Shown here piece after piece: positions 1 to 7,951 of a stretch of 31,417 nucleotides of DNA. The notes under the pieces are model-generated. The model did no database searches. It was not told the origin of the DNA and worked only from the letters and a program-made list of their open reading frames with translations. Location of the stretch: contig MLAK01000570.1 of the NCBI GenBank assembly GCA_001839685.1, positions 1 through 31,417 of the forward strand, given 5' to 3'. Position 1 is the stretch's first letter; the number at the start of each line of letters is the position of its first letter. The DNA comes from Tritrichomonas foetus. Taxonomy: Eukaryota; Parabasalia; Tritrichomonadida; Tritrichomonadidae. The translations under genes and the position numbers were made by a program.

Positions 1-350
1 ATGTTTAATTGTTTAATATGCATGAATAGCTATTATTTATTTATTGTAAGAAAGAATAAGCAACATACTATGTAAAATATCTTTTATATAGGTGAATTTT
101 TTTCATTTTTCGTGAGTTTTCACAATTCAATAATATACTCAAATAAATTCTATAAATACATTCAAATAAAATTAGGAAATACATTCAAATATTTGAATAG
201 GATCATAAAAGTTCAGCCCTATTAAAAAGGTTATATTGAAAATTATTGAGATATTTGAAGCCTCTTACAAATGTAATATTGAAAAATGGTAAATTTTGAA
301 AAACAACTATCAAATCTATAAAAATTCTATAAAAAAAACTCAACCCAAAA
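1..350. other. AT-rich upstream spacer
   Basis: No convincing gene is seen in this leading stretch. It is very AT-rich and holds a short duplicated phrase (aaatacattcaaat) near 175-190 and earlier near 155-166. It presumably contains upstream sequence of the GSK3-like gene. A short minus-strand open frame at 203-403 has biased, low-complexity content and overlaps the promoter and 5' end of the kinase, so it is not called. Confidence 0.5.
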
Positions 351-355
351 TCACA
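351..355 (+). promoter_or_regulatory. Trichomonad initiator (Inr) of the GSK3-like gene
   Basis: TCACA matches the Trichomonas initiator TCA-Py-(T/A), with the A at 353 as expected start of transcription. It lies 6 nt before the ATG at 359, which fits the very short 5' leaders known in Trichomonas and supports 359 as the start codon. Confidence 0.6.
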
Positions 356-358
356 AAA

Positions 359-1417
359 ATGCAGAACCGCGGCTGTGCTACGTCGCGGATTGCCAATCTT
401 CACTTACAAACATCCCTCGCACTAACAACTCGTCGCAAAGATGCAACACGATCAAGCCGCTATAATCGAAACACATCCCGAACAATTGATTATAGACCTG
501 TAAAAGTTGTCGGGAAAGGCGCCTTTGGTGTTGTTTATTGTGCGCGCAGCTCGAATGGCGATCTTGTTGCTATCAAAAAGGTTCTTCAGGACCCTCGCTT
601 CAAAAATCGAGAGCTCGATATTATGCGTTTGATCAAAAACCGAAATTGTATCAGTTTGTTAAATTCGTTCAAATCATGTGGTGGAAAGAATGATGAAGTG
701 TATATAAATATAGTGATGGAATATTTTCCAACTTCATTATTTACAGTGAATATGAATTATCGAAAAAACAGGAAATACCCACCAATTCTATTTGTTAAAT
801 TATTTTCCTTTCAGCTTTTCGCAGGTCTTTCGCACCTCCACAAAATAGGAATCGCGCATCGAGATATCAAGCCAGAGAATATTTTGGTCGATATGGAATC
901 AGGCGAACTAAAAATATGCGATTTTGGTAGTGCAAAAGTAATAAAACCAGGTGACAAAAGTGTTTCTTACATTTCTTCCAGATATTATCGAGCCCCCGAA
1001 TTGATCCTAGATTGTCGAGAATATACAACCTCAATCGACATCTGGGCAGCAGGATGCGTTGTTGCATAAATCCTGATGGCAGGCCAGCCACTTTTTATGA
1101 GCAATTCCAGTATTGGCCAACTTAGTGAAATTGTCAAAATTTTAGGACCGCCGACTGAAAACGAATTGCATTCGTTCAGTCATTCAAATGAAATTCCGAT
1201 TCCAAAAATTCAATCAACAACACTTGAACAGTCTCTTCCAAGACACACTCCAGCGGATATCATTGATCTCCTCCGTAGAACCTTTTCGTACGTGCCAGGT
1301 GATCGTCCGACTGCACAAGAATGTCTTGCTCATCCTTGCTTTGACGATCTCTTCGTGCCAGGTCTTAAACTCCCTAACGGCCGCCTCTTCCCGCATCTCG
1401 AAAGAGAGACCATTTAG
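359..1417 (+). pseudogene. GSK3-like CMGC kinase interrupted by one in-frame stop
   Basis: The frame encodes a glycogen synthase kinase 3-type Ser/Thr kinase. Visible motifs, numbered from the ATG at 359, are the glycine loop GKGAFGVV (52-59), VAIKKV with catalytic Lys73, RFKNREL with Glu85, HRDIKPEN (Asp169), CDFG (Asp188) and the GSK3 activation segment SYISSRYYRAPEL with Tyr204. Codon 237 (1067-1069) is TAA, directly after GCVVA, where the family has Ala-Glu. The same frame continues without further breaks through GQPLF, a QLSEIVKILGPPT segment and FDDLFVPGLKLPNGR, which are typical of GSK3 C-lobes. As written, translation stops after 236 residues, before kinase subdomains X-XI. A recent pseudogene, a polymorphism or base error, and stop readthrough are all possible. 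An open frame reaching back to 296 starts at TTG, so it was not used. Confidence 0.8.
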
Positions 1418-1758
1418 ACGATCATGAGCAAGATTTCCATTTTTTTAAAAAATCAAAAATCATGTTTTTCTGTGAAAAGACAAAATGTTCAAAAAAAAAG
1501 TCTCATGGAGTTTTAAATTGTGTTGATATTGTGTTCCGTATTTTGTTTTTTTGATGTTGTAAATATTAATTTGTATCGAATTCATTTTTGCTCATTTCTT
1601 TTTTTTTATTCATAAATCTAAATAATGAAAAAGATGGATTTTATCATATGAAATATTCTTTTCTCGCTTTTTGAAATCTGGCTTACAAAACGTGTCCAAA
1701 ATGAATTAACTAAGGAAAATATCTTAATCATAATCAAAAAAAGTATTTATTTAATATT
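1418..1758. other. Convergent intergenic spacer
   Basis: This lies between the converging 3' ends of the GSK3-like gene and the ubiquitin-fusion gene. It is T- and A-rich with several homopolymer runs of 7-9 bases. Nothing else is recognised. Confidence 0.5.
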
Positions 1759-4674
1759 TCACTCACAATCTTCTGCTCTTTCTTGATAATTATTGACATC
1801 AATCCAATCTTTAATCTTTTGTTTCTGTTCCATATCTATTTCAAGATTCATGTCATTCACTTTATCGAAAATATTGCCTGTAATTGGACATTTTGGTTTG
1901 GGGGTCTTTCTGATGAAGTTTTCCAAAACTCTTTTCTCATAAAAGTATCCAGTAGATGCTTTGACTGGCTCTTTCATGATCTTCTTTGAAAATGGACATA
2001 AAAACTGTTCGGGGACTTCAATATGCTTTTGAAGATCTTTAATGTCAGCATCAGCTTTATCTTCAATGTTCCAGTGGCTAATCCAATCATCAGCATTTCG
2101 CTTTCCACTTTCTTGGTTCTTTGCGTTGATTTTATCAAGAATGGATTGTGGAAAAACTGAACTTTTCTTGGATTGCGTCGAAACAGCATCATAGAATTCA
2201 GAATGATCAACATCAACAGGATCATGATAGTTTGGCAGAAGAAGAAGACCAATAATTGATGTTAAAATTCTGTTGATTGTGTATGTAGAATGATATCCAA
2301 TATCGAGAGTATCAATGCATATCCTTCCATGGTTTGTAATATTTGGATGGAACGGAGCTTTAACAAAGCGAATGATTGGATTATTCTGTGGATACCCAGT
2401 TGGAAATTCAATGGTCAAAGAAAACCAAAAGCCATCATAATATGAACCTTCTGGGCCTTTAATTAAAGCACGCCAGAAATCAATTCTATCTTTTTGTGGA
2501 AAAACACGAATGTTTGGGTTTGGTTCTGCTAAAATATTTTTGAGTTCATTCATAATTCTTCTTACTTTACCATGTCCTGGGCCTTTTCCTTCTTCTTGTG
2601 AAACCATATATCGAGGTGTTGCTAAGCTGGTTATTGCTGGATTGAGGTATTCTTCTTTATATGGAATTGCACGATCAAGTGATTCATAGTTAACATGTGG
2701 AGCATTTCTAATTTCATCTGGTGATTTCCTTTGGAAAGGACCAAACTTTCTAAGATCAAGATTAAAGAAAACTTCTTGATCGAAATAACTGATTCCTTCT
2801 TTAATTGTATTTGGTGCAAGAATGACACCACCAGACATCCTTGTTAGAGCAACTAATCGATGTTCTAACTCTCTTCCAATGATTACGGAATCAACACGTA
2901 TTTTATATTGATAGATAAGACTAGGAAGTGCATTAATGTCAGATTGAGACGATCTATTGTCGTCTCCATCTGTGAGAAGAATTATTCGAAGAGTTGCATT
3001 TGGATATTCACGATTTTTGGTAAGGTTGATCATTCTTTCAGCAGCAACTTTCATTGCAGAAAACATTGATGTAGCTCCATTTGGTCTTATTGAATCAATT
3101 GCTTTTTCAAAATCCAGAGTTAATGGATTCAATTCATTTCTCACATAAACTGAGTGAGTAAATGAAATAAGACCATATAAAGTAGAAGTGTGGAAAGTAT
3201 AACATCGTGAAGCAAATGTGACAAAGAACTGGCGAGCTGCATCAAATCTTGTTGCTCCATAATCAAACGGGCAACTCATTGAGAATGATTCATCAACAAC
3301 AATAAAAACAATTTGTGTAACATCTTTCTTATCCATTGTATCAGTAATTTTTCGAGTGTTTTGATTATTGATGACTATTTTCGCTAGTTTTTCTGGTTCA
3401 TCAGTTTCTATTACACCTCTTTCAGGATTAATAAAGTCCATTTTATCTCTATCTTCTCTTTTCTTTGATGCGGAAGACACCAAAAACAGCCAAGCACCAT
3501 TTGAACCAGCAAAGAGTGATGCACGATGCATTTCACGAAGACTTAAAGGTGGAACAATTGCCAAAGATTGAGTTTCTTCCATTGCATCTTCAAAATCTGA
3601 ATCATCAAGTTCAGGCAGCTTAAACGTGATCCAGTCAATACCTCGAAAGTCAGGGTCCCAAGAAATAACCATTTTTTCGGTATTTGGAATAAATTTCAAA
3701 AAGTATGTCTCATATCCGATATTCAGATATGGACTATCAAATTGTGAACATGGAACTTCTGTGTCAATTTTCATATTCATGAAATATGTCAAAAACTTGG
3801 CAGTATTGGCGAAAATATTCTCATCTTTCACATTTTCATCCATTTCCTTAAATAATACAAAAAGTGGTGCAGTAACCATAATTATGGCTCTACCATTCAC
3901 ATCATTTAAATTCGCCATTCTAAAAAGCCCACAAATTAATGGGGCGAAAGGGCAAAATTTGGCAATGGAATAAATCATTCGAAAAACATTTTCTCCATCT
4001 CGTTGAATGTAGCCTAAAACTGAAGCAATTTGACAAAGACTTTCAACACTACTCTTTGATAAAGGCGAAAGAAGTAATTTTCTGTCGTTTGTTGAAATAT
4101 CACAAACTTCTTCATATGTTTTATTTAAAACTGCATCAACAATTTTGTTAGTAAATATTGCATATAAATTTGGTTTATATTGTGGAAAATATTGAATAAA
4201 ATCGGAAATTTTGCCAGATAAAAATGGAACACCTGTTGGCAAAAATAAGTGCATCTGTAAAGTTCCCACTTCTGGATATTTTTTCTTAAGAAAATCAAAA
4301 ATGGTTCTTGAAACGGAATTATATTCTGAATTGATATCAATTTTAATTTTGTCACCACGAGTCATACTTTTGACGCTGGCTGTACTGTAAATATAAAAGT
4401 GGTCCGGCGGTGGTAATTCATACAATATTAGATCTTCTGATTGATGAATTTGCGATGACGAAACAAACGTAACAACATCGGTGGGTTGAACACAGTCGTA
4501 TAATTTTAAGTTTCCATCAAGTTCGTCGCCATAAATTTTAGCTTTTAATGAAATTTCTTCGAGTTTGAAATTTTTCTTGATAAGCGAAATAATTCTTGAC
4601 ACACGATCGTTTTTGTCGATAGGCATGCAAAAAATTCCATTAATTCCGTGAATTTTATATTTAAATGTCGTCAT
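1759..4674 (-). CDS. UBL-VWA-UBC-U-box fusion protein (E2 and E3 in one chain)
   Basis: This is a 971-residue multidomain ubiquitin-pathway protein. Residues 1-75 look like a ubiquitin fold, and 105-180 may be a second; neither ends in Gly-Gly. Residues 180-370 are not recognised. A VWA domain spans about 455-635 with a complete MIDAS set: DESFS (Asp461, Ser463, Ser465), Thr535 and Asp569. A UBC (E2) domain spans about 702-835 with HPN (776-778) and catalytic Cys786 in GRICIDTL. After a roughly 50-residue linker, a U-box spans about 884-960 (EQFLCPFSKKIM, CPITG). By family knowledge UBC domains carry ubiquitin as a thioester and U-boxes recruit E2s, so this chain may combine both steps. The VWA and UBL could bind substrate or proteasome (inference). 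The frame is continuous with no intron. A possible initiator lies 18 nt upstream of the ATG. Confidence 0.9.
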   Translation of the reverse strand: MTTFKYKIHGINGIFCMPIDKNDRVSRIISLIKKNFKLEEISLKAKIYGDELDGNLKLYDCVQPTDVVTFVSSSQIHQSEDLILYELPPPDHFYIYSTASVKSMTRGDKIKIDINSEYNSVSRTIFDFLKKKYPEVGTLQMHLFLPTGVPFLSGKISDFIQYFPQYKPNLYAIFTNKIVDAVLNKTYEEVCDISTNDRKLLLSPLSKSSVESLCQIASVLGYIQRDGENVFRMIYSIAKFCPFAPLICGLFRMANLNDVNGRAIIMVTAPLFVLFKEMDENVKDENIFANTAKFLTYFMNMKIDTEVPCSQFDSPYLNIGYETYFLKFIPNTEKMVISWDPDFRGIDWITFKLPELDDSDFEDAMEETQSLAIVPPLSLREMHRASLFAGSNGAWLFLVSSASKKREDRDKMDFINPERGVIETDEPEKLAKIVINNQNTRKITDTMDKKDVTQIVFIVVDESFSMSCPFDYGATRFDAARQFFVTFASRCYTFHTSTLYGLISFTHSVYVRNELNPLTLDFEKAIDSIRPNGATSMFSAMKVAAERMINLTKNREYPNATLRIILLTDGDDNRSSQSDINALPSLIYQYKIRVDSVIIGRELEHRLVALTRMSGGVILAPNTIKEGISYFDQEVFFNLDLRKFGPFQRKSPDEIRNAPHVNYESLDRAIPYKEEYLNPAITSLATPRYMVSQEEGKGPGHGKVRRIMNELKNILAEPNPNIRVFPQKDRIDFWRALIKGPEGSYYDGFWFSLTIEFPTGYPQNNPIIRFVKAPFHPNITNHGRICIDTLDIGYHSTYTINRILTSIIGLLLLPNYHDPVDVDHSEFYDAVSTQSKKSSVFPQSILDKINAKNQESGKRNADDWISHWNIEDKADADIKDLQKHIEVPEQFLCPFSKKIMKEPVKASTGYFYEKRVLENFIRKTPKPKCPITGNIFDKVNDMNLEIDMEQKQKIKDWIDVNNYQERAEDCE

Positions 4675-4689
4675 TTCCTCGATTTTAAA

Positions 4690-4694
4690 AATGA
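4690..4694 (-). promoter_or_regulatory. Possible initiator of the ubiquitin-fusion gene
   Basis: On the minus strand this reads TCATT, which matches TCA-Py-(T/A). Its A (4692) is 18 nt before the ATG at 4674. The motif is short and common in AT-rich DNA, so only its placement supports it. Confidence 0.4.
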
Positions 4695-5000
4695 TTTCAC
4701 TTGATTTGAATTAAACGTTCACTTATATGGCAAATTATCGCCAAAATAACACTATTGACAAGATGCCAGTATTTTTTATGGAAAAAACTGGTTTTCATCA
4801 TCACTTCACACTTTTATAAGGTTATTGGCAAGATATGACATAATATCATTTTTTTCCAAAATCAAAATACACTTAATTTGCTTTGACAATGCTTGTTTAT
4901 GATTTAGTTAAATATTTTTGTCATATTGAATATTAATATGCTTGAACTATGTTTCACTTTTATCGCCATCTTCGAATAATAAAATTTGAGTTATTATTTC

Positions 5001-5087
5001 AAGTGCGACTGCTTCCATCGTGAACGCATAAGGTCAAATTAAAGACCAAAGTGATGAAAAGTGTTCACAGTAAAAGCAGTCACACTT
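5001..5087. repeat. 25-nt imperfect inverted repeat with inner stem
   Basis: Arm 5001-5025 and arm 5063-5087 are reverse complements at 20 of 25 positions. All five differences are C/T transitions, so several would form G-U pairs in RNA. The 37-nt loop holds a second stem, GGTC (5032-5035) with GACC (5044-5047). The arms are more GC-rich than their surroundings. It could be a structured RNA, a miniature-element remnant or a regulatory palindrome; the sequence does not decide. Confidence 0.65.
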
Positions 5088-5252
5088 TCCAAAAATTCGC
5101 CTTCAGGCCAAAATCAACCAGCATTATAAAAGTCGACACTACTTAGAAATAAACTCCTTATTGTTATTCACATTATAAAAGTTTGATAATATTTTATGAT
5201 ATAAGAAAAATATTAATAAGCGAACTTATTCCTATATTTTTGATGTTTTATT

Positions 5253-5699
5253 TTACTTTTCTTCTTCTTCCTCTTCCTCTTCTTCTTCTTCTTCTTCTTC
5301 ACCTGGAAAATCTTCGTCGATTGGAATTAGAATTCCAGCGAGGTGAACATCCGTGTTTCCTGTATTTCTGATTTCGACGATGTTGATTGGCGAAAAAACG
5401 ACATCGAGTTTTTGATATTCGTGAACGTTTGGAATCAAAGTGCATAACAAAGTTTCTGTGACAACTTCTTCATCTTCTCCTTCTGTATATTGGTTGGTGG
5501 CGGCTTCAGCTTCTGCTTCATTATAAATGATTGGGATAGTTCTGACTGTGGCGATCACGCGAGAAGTTTTTGTATTTTCATCAACATTCGGAAGACAAGC
5601 TGATGTGACGGTAAGCGCAACATCATCTGGGTAATCAATATTGACTGATTCACCTGGTGGAATTACGAATCCCCAAAACATTGATATAAATTCGGCCAT
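5253..5699 (-). CDS. Nucleoplasmin-like (FKBP-NPL/HD2-type) histone chaperone
   Basis: This 148-residue protein consists of one nucleoplasmin-like core (about 6-127) and a short acidic tail. Family hallmarks are FWGFVIPPGESV near the start, LLCTLIPNVHEYQKLDVVF in the middle and TDVHLAGILI at the end of the core. These match the N-terminal nucleoplasmin-like domain of nuclear FKBP39/46-type proteins and plant HD2 proteins. A loop inside the core is also acidic (TEGEDEE), like the A1/A2 acidic tracts of nucleoplasmins. The tail is PGEE followed by Glu to a final Lys; its GAA/GAG run at about 5256-5300 looks prone to slippage. There is no FKBP prolyl isomerase domain, so it is a stand-alone chaperone. 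By family, it should form pentamers, bind histones and act in the nucleus. The ATG at 5699 is well placed, but no clear initiator is seen. Confidence 0.85.
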   Translation of the reverse strand: MAEFISMFWGFVIPPGESVNIDYPDDVALTVTSACLPNVDENTKTSRVIATVRTIPIIYNEAEAEAATNQYTEGEDEEVVTETLLCTLIPNVHEYQKLDVVFSPINIVEIRNTGNTDVHLAGILIPIDEDFPGEEEEEEEEEEEEEEK

Positions 5700-5798
5700 T
5701 ATTAAATAAATACCTGTTTTCGATTTTCACCTTACACATTCATCGAAAGGTCAATTTATACATATTTTGAATTTATAAAAGGTCGATTCATCCAGTTG

Positions 5799-7184
5799 AT
5801 GAACGTTTACGTGACCAAATCACTCAATAATACGGAGATGCAATCATCATCAGATATGATTGATATCCAAATCGAAGAATCACTGGTCCGCGAAACGCTC
5901 ATGTATATCGACAGTGCGAATTTCAACGAAGATTTAATCACTTTATTAAGTTTTTTTGCGATTCTATTCATTTCAGTACTAATTGGAATATTTGGAGAGC
6001 CAGCAATCACTTCACAGGACAATATGAAGTCAATTTCAAGCAACACAGCCGTCGAGCAGTTTTCGTCATCATCAACAATTTTGAATCCATATCATCGATT
6101 CATTTCATTTTCGCTTAAATTAACGCCAAAAAATCCAAATGTTCAAAATTACTTTAGCTTCAACTATAAAGTCGATTGCAAAAATGATCTAAATATTATT
6201 AGATCAACAGACAAATCGTATGATATGGTGCCAATTAATTCAAAAGATGATTTTATTTTTCTTTATACAGATAGAATTATTGATTTCAATGCTATTTCTA
6301 TTCAATTGAATTTGCAAAATGCATCAAATTCATTTTCTGATTTCATTCTTCGTACTGAAATTGGAGTGTCATCATATTCCACTTTTCAAATCTTTTTTAG
6401 ATTTATTTTCAGCATAATTCAGTTTCTTTTTGTTGTGATGATTTGCATGAGGTTAAGTACCATGTCAATAAAGATTTGGCATCTTGAACAAAAACTAACT
6501 GTTCCACTTTTATTATTGGCGATTTTATATGATAATCCATTTTATTACTTCCGAATTGTTTGCCCTTCTCACTTTTTTATTATATTAGATACAATTGTTG
6601 ATGTTGCCTTTAGTTCATATTTTCATTTCTTCCTTTTAGTTTTATTTGATTCATTAAGATTTAAAAATCGAAAAACTGATCGTTGTTTTTTCATTCCAAA
6701 ATTAATTTTCCTTGCTGTTCATCTTCTCACTTCACTATCCTGTAGTTTATATTCAGATATCCAGTCATTTAATGAAACTTTGTCCCTTTTTTCTGATCCA
6801 TTGAGAATTCATATTCAATTTCCTTACTTTTTTATAGAAATGATCTATTTTGGGTGGCTCATTTATTCAATATCAAATGCTTCTTGTAAAGTTGATGTGA
6901 CAGAAAGATATAAATTTAATATGTATTTTGCAACTGGTTGTATTTCGTTTATTATTTCCTTTACAATCGAAATTTTGAGCTATTTCCAAATTAATCAATT
7001 TTTCAGATATTCAATGATTCACTTCATTACTATTTTTGCTGTGAAAAATGTGTATACATTATTAATGGCATTTTTCCATTGGCCTTATGAATTCCTACAA
7101 GATCGTCAATATGTTGACAGCGCGGACGATTTATCTTCCGTTGTACCAGGCGACTTCTTTGTGAACATTGATTCTGATGAATGA
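5799..7184 (+). CDS. TMEM181/Wntless-type multi-pass membrane protein
   Basis: This is a 461-residue protein with a cytosolic N-terminus, one early membrane segment (about 48-66), a lumenal domain of roughly 130 residues, and then about seven further hydrophobic segments. The best family mark is the start of the multi-pass region, EQKLTVPLLLLAILYDNPFY, which resembles the conserved EQKWT...LLxLLYxNPxF segment of TMEM181 and Wntless (GOLD-domain seven-pass proteins). By family, such proteins work as cargo receptors in the Golgi and endosomes or at the surface. The cargo here is unknown, since protists lack Wnt. The C-terminus is short and acidic (DSADDL... NIDSDE). The start is the ATG at 5799; the preceding in-frame codon is TTG. 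The stop TGA is followed closely by TAAA, a trichomonad-like polyadenylation signal. It is divergent from the nucleoplasmin-like gene, with 99 bp between starts. Confidence 0.7.
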   Translation: MNVYVTKSLNNTEMQSSSDMIDIQIEESLVRETLMYIDSANFNEDLITLLSFFAILFISVLIGIFGEPAITSQDNMKSISSNTAVEQFSSSSTILNPYHRFISFSLKLTPKNPNVQNYFSFNYKVDCKNDLNIIRSTDKSYDMVPINSKDDFIFLYTDRIIDFNAISIQLNLQNASNSFSDFILRTEIGVSSYSTFQIFFRFIFSIIQFLFVVMICMRLSTMSIKIWHLEQKLTVPLLLLAILYDNPFYYFRIVCPSHFFIILDTIVDVAFSSYFHFFLLVLFDSLRFKNRKTDRCFFIPKLIFLAVHLLTSLSCSLYSDIQSFNETLSLFSDPLRIHIQFPYFFIEMIYFGWLIYSISNASCKVDVTERYKFNMYFATGCISFIISFTIEILSYFQINQFFRYSMIHFITIFAVKNVYTLLMAFFHWPYEFLQDRQYVDSADDLSSVVPGDFFVNIDSDE

Positions 7185-7292
7185 AAAATAAAAAAGAAAT
7201 TATTTGTTGTTTTTATATGCGATCCAAAAAATCATATTTTATTATTATTAATATATTATTCTAAACATATCTATTGAATGCTCTTTCTAATT

Positions 7293-7343
7293 GTTATTAT
7301 TATTATTATTATTATTATTTTTTTTTTTTTTTTTTTTTTTTTT
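7293..7343. repeat. ATT microsatellite fused to T26 tract
   Basis: About nine tandem ATT/TTA units are followed directly by 26 consecutive T (7318-7343). Confidence 0.9.
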
Positions 7344-7770
7344 CTATTCCATTCATGACTGTAATTATTCATTCTTTATTGCATGATACTTTATGTTTTC
7401 CATGAAAAAAGTATTTTTTCTCCTATCCAAATACACGAACATATTAGGAGTAAATAGTGTAAAAAAAAAAATATGTGCCCAATGACTTTGAGTATTCACT
7501 TCATTGCGTCTAATGAAACTGGCATTAGATGCTCTAAAATTTAGACAAACGATATATATATAAATAGAGATAGAGAGAGAAGAAGAAGAAGATTGAATTT
7601 ATAATATTTATCTATATTTTGAAATCTCCTTTTATTGATTGCATTTATTTCTCAATACAAGGCCCACATAGCAGTTACATAAGTCATTTATATGGCTAAA
7701 CTCTCATGATTATCTCTTCATTGAACGTTCATAATAGACTGAATATTCAAGACTAGTTGTTCATTGTGAG

Positions 7771-7827
7771 CATTCATTAATCATTTGAGCATTCATTAAT
7801 CATTTGAGCATTCATTAATCATTTGAA
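7771..7827. repeat. Three tandem copies of a 19-bp unit
   Basis: The unit CATTCATTAATCATTTGAG occurs three times head to tail (7771-7789, 7790-7808, 7809-7827). Only the last base of the third copy differs. Confidence 0.9.
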
Positions 7828-7951
7828 CTGTCTATCAGTCAACAGTGTTTTAGTAATTCAATAATTTCAAGAAGGAAATGTTGAAGAAAAATAAATCTAA
7901 TAAATCAAATTTTCTATCACCGTTTTATTGATAACAAAATGTAATACAAAA

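Larger units (their letters stand above)
4675..5252. other. Intergenic region with nested hairpin
   Basis: This is the promoter side of the ubiquitin-fusion gene and the 3' side of the nucleoplasmin-like gene. Apart from the inverted repeat listed separately (5001-5087) it is plain AT-rich sequence with no supported open frame. Confidence 0.5.
7185..7951. other. Convergent spacer rich in simple repeats
   Basis: This 767-bp stretch has no supported gene. It contains an ATT trinucleotide array running into a T tract (7293-7343), AT/GA/GAA short repeats (about 7550-7592) and a 19-bp tandem repeat (7771-7827). It separates the 3' ends of the TMEM181-like gene and the AGC kinase gene. Confidence 0.6.

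Noticed and set aside
1061..1082. A 22-nt GT...AG segment around the GSK3 stop as an ultra-short intron
   Set aside because: Its removal shifts the frame (22 is not a multiple of 3), deletes conserved residues, and it lacks the GTATGT and CTAAC motifs.
3626..3973. Plus-strand open frame of 115 codons
   Set aside because: It is antisense to the ubiquitin-fusion gene, with no recognisable content.
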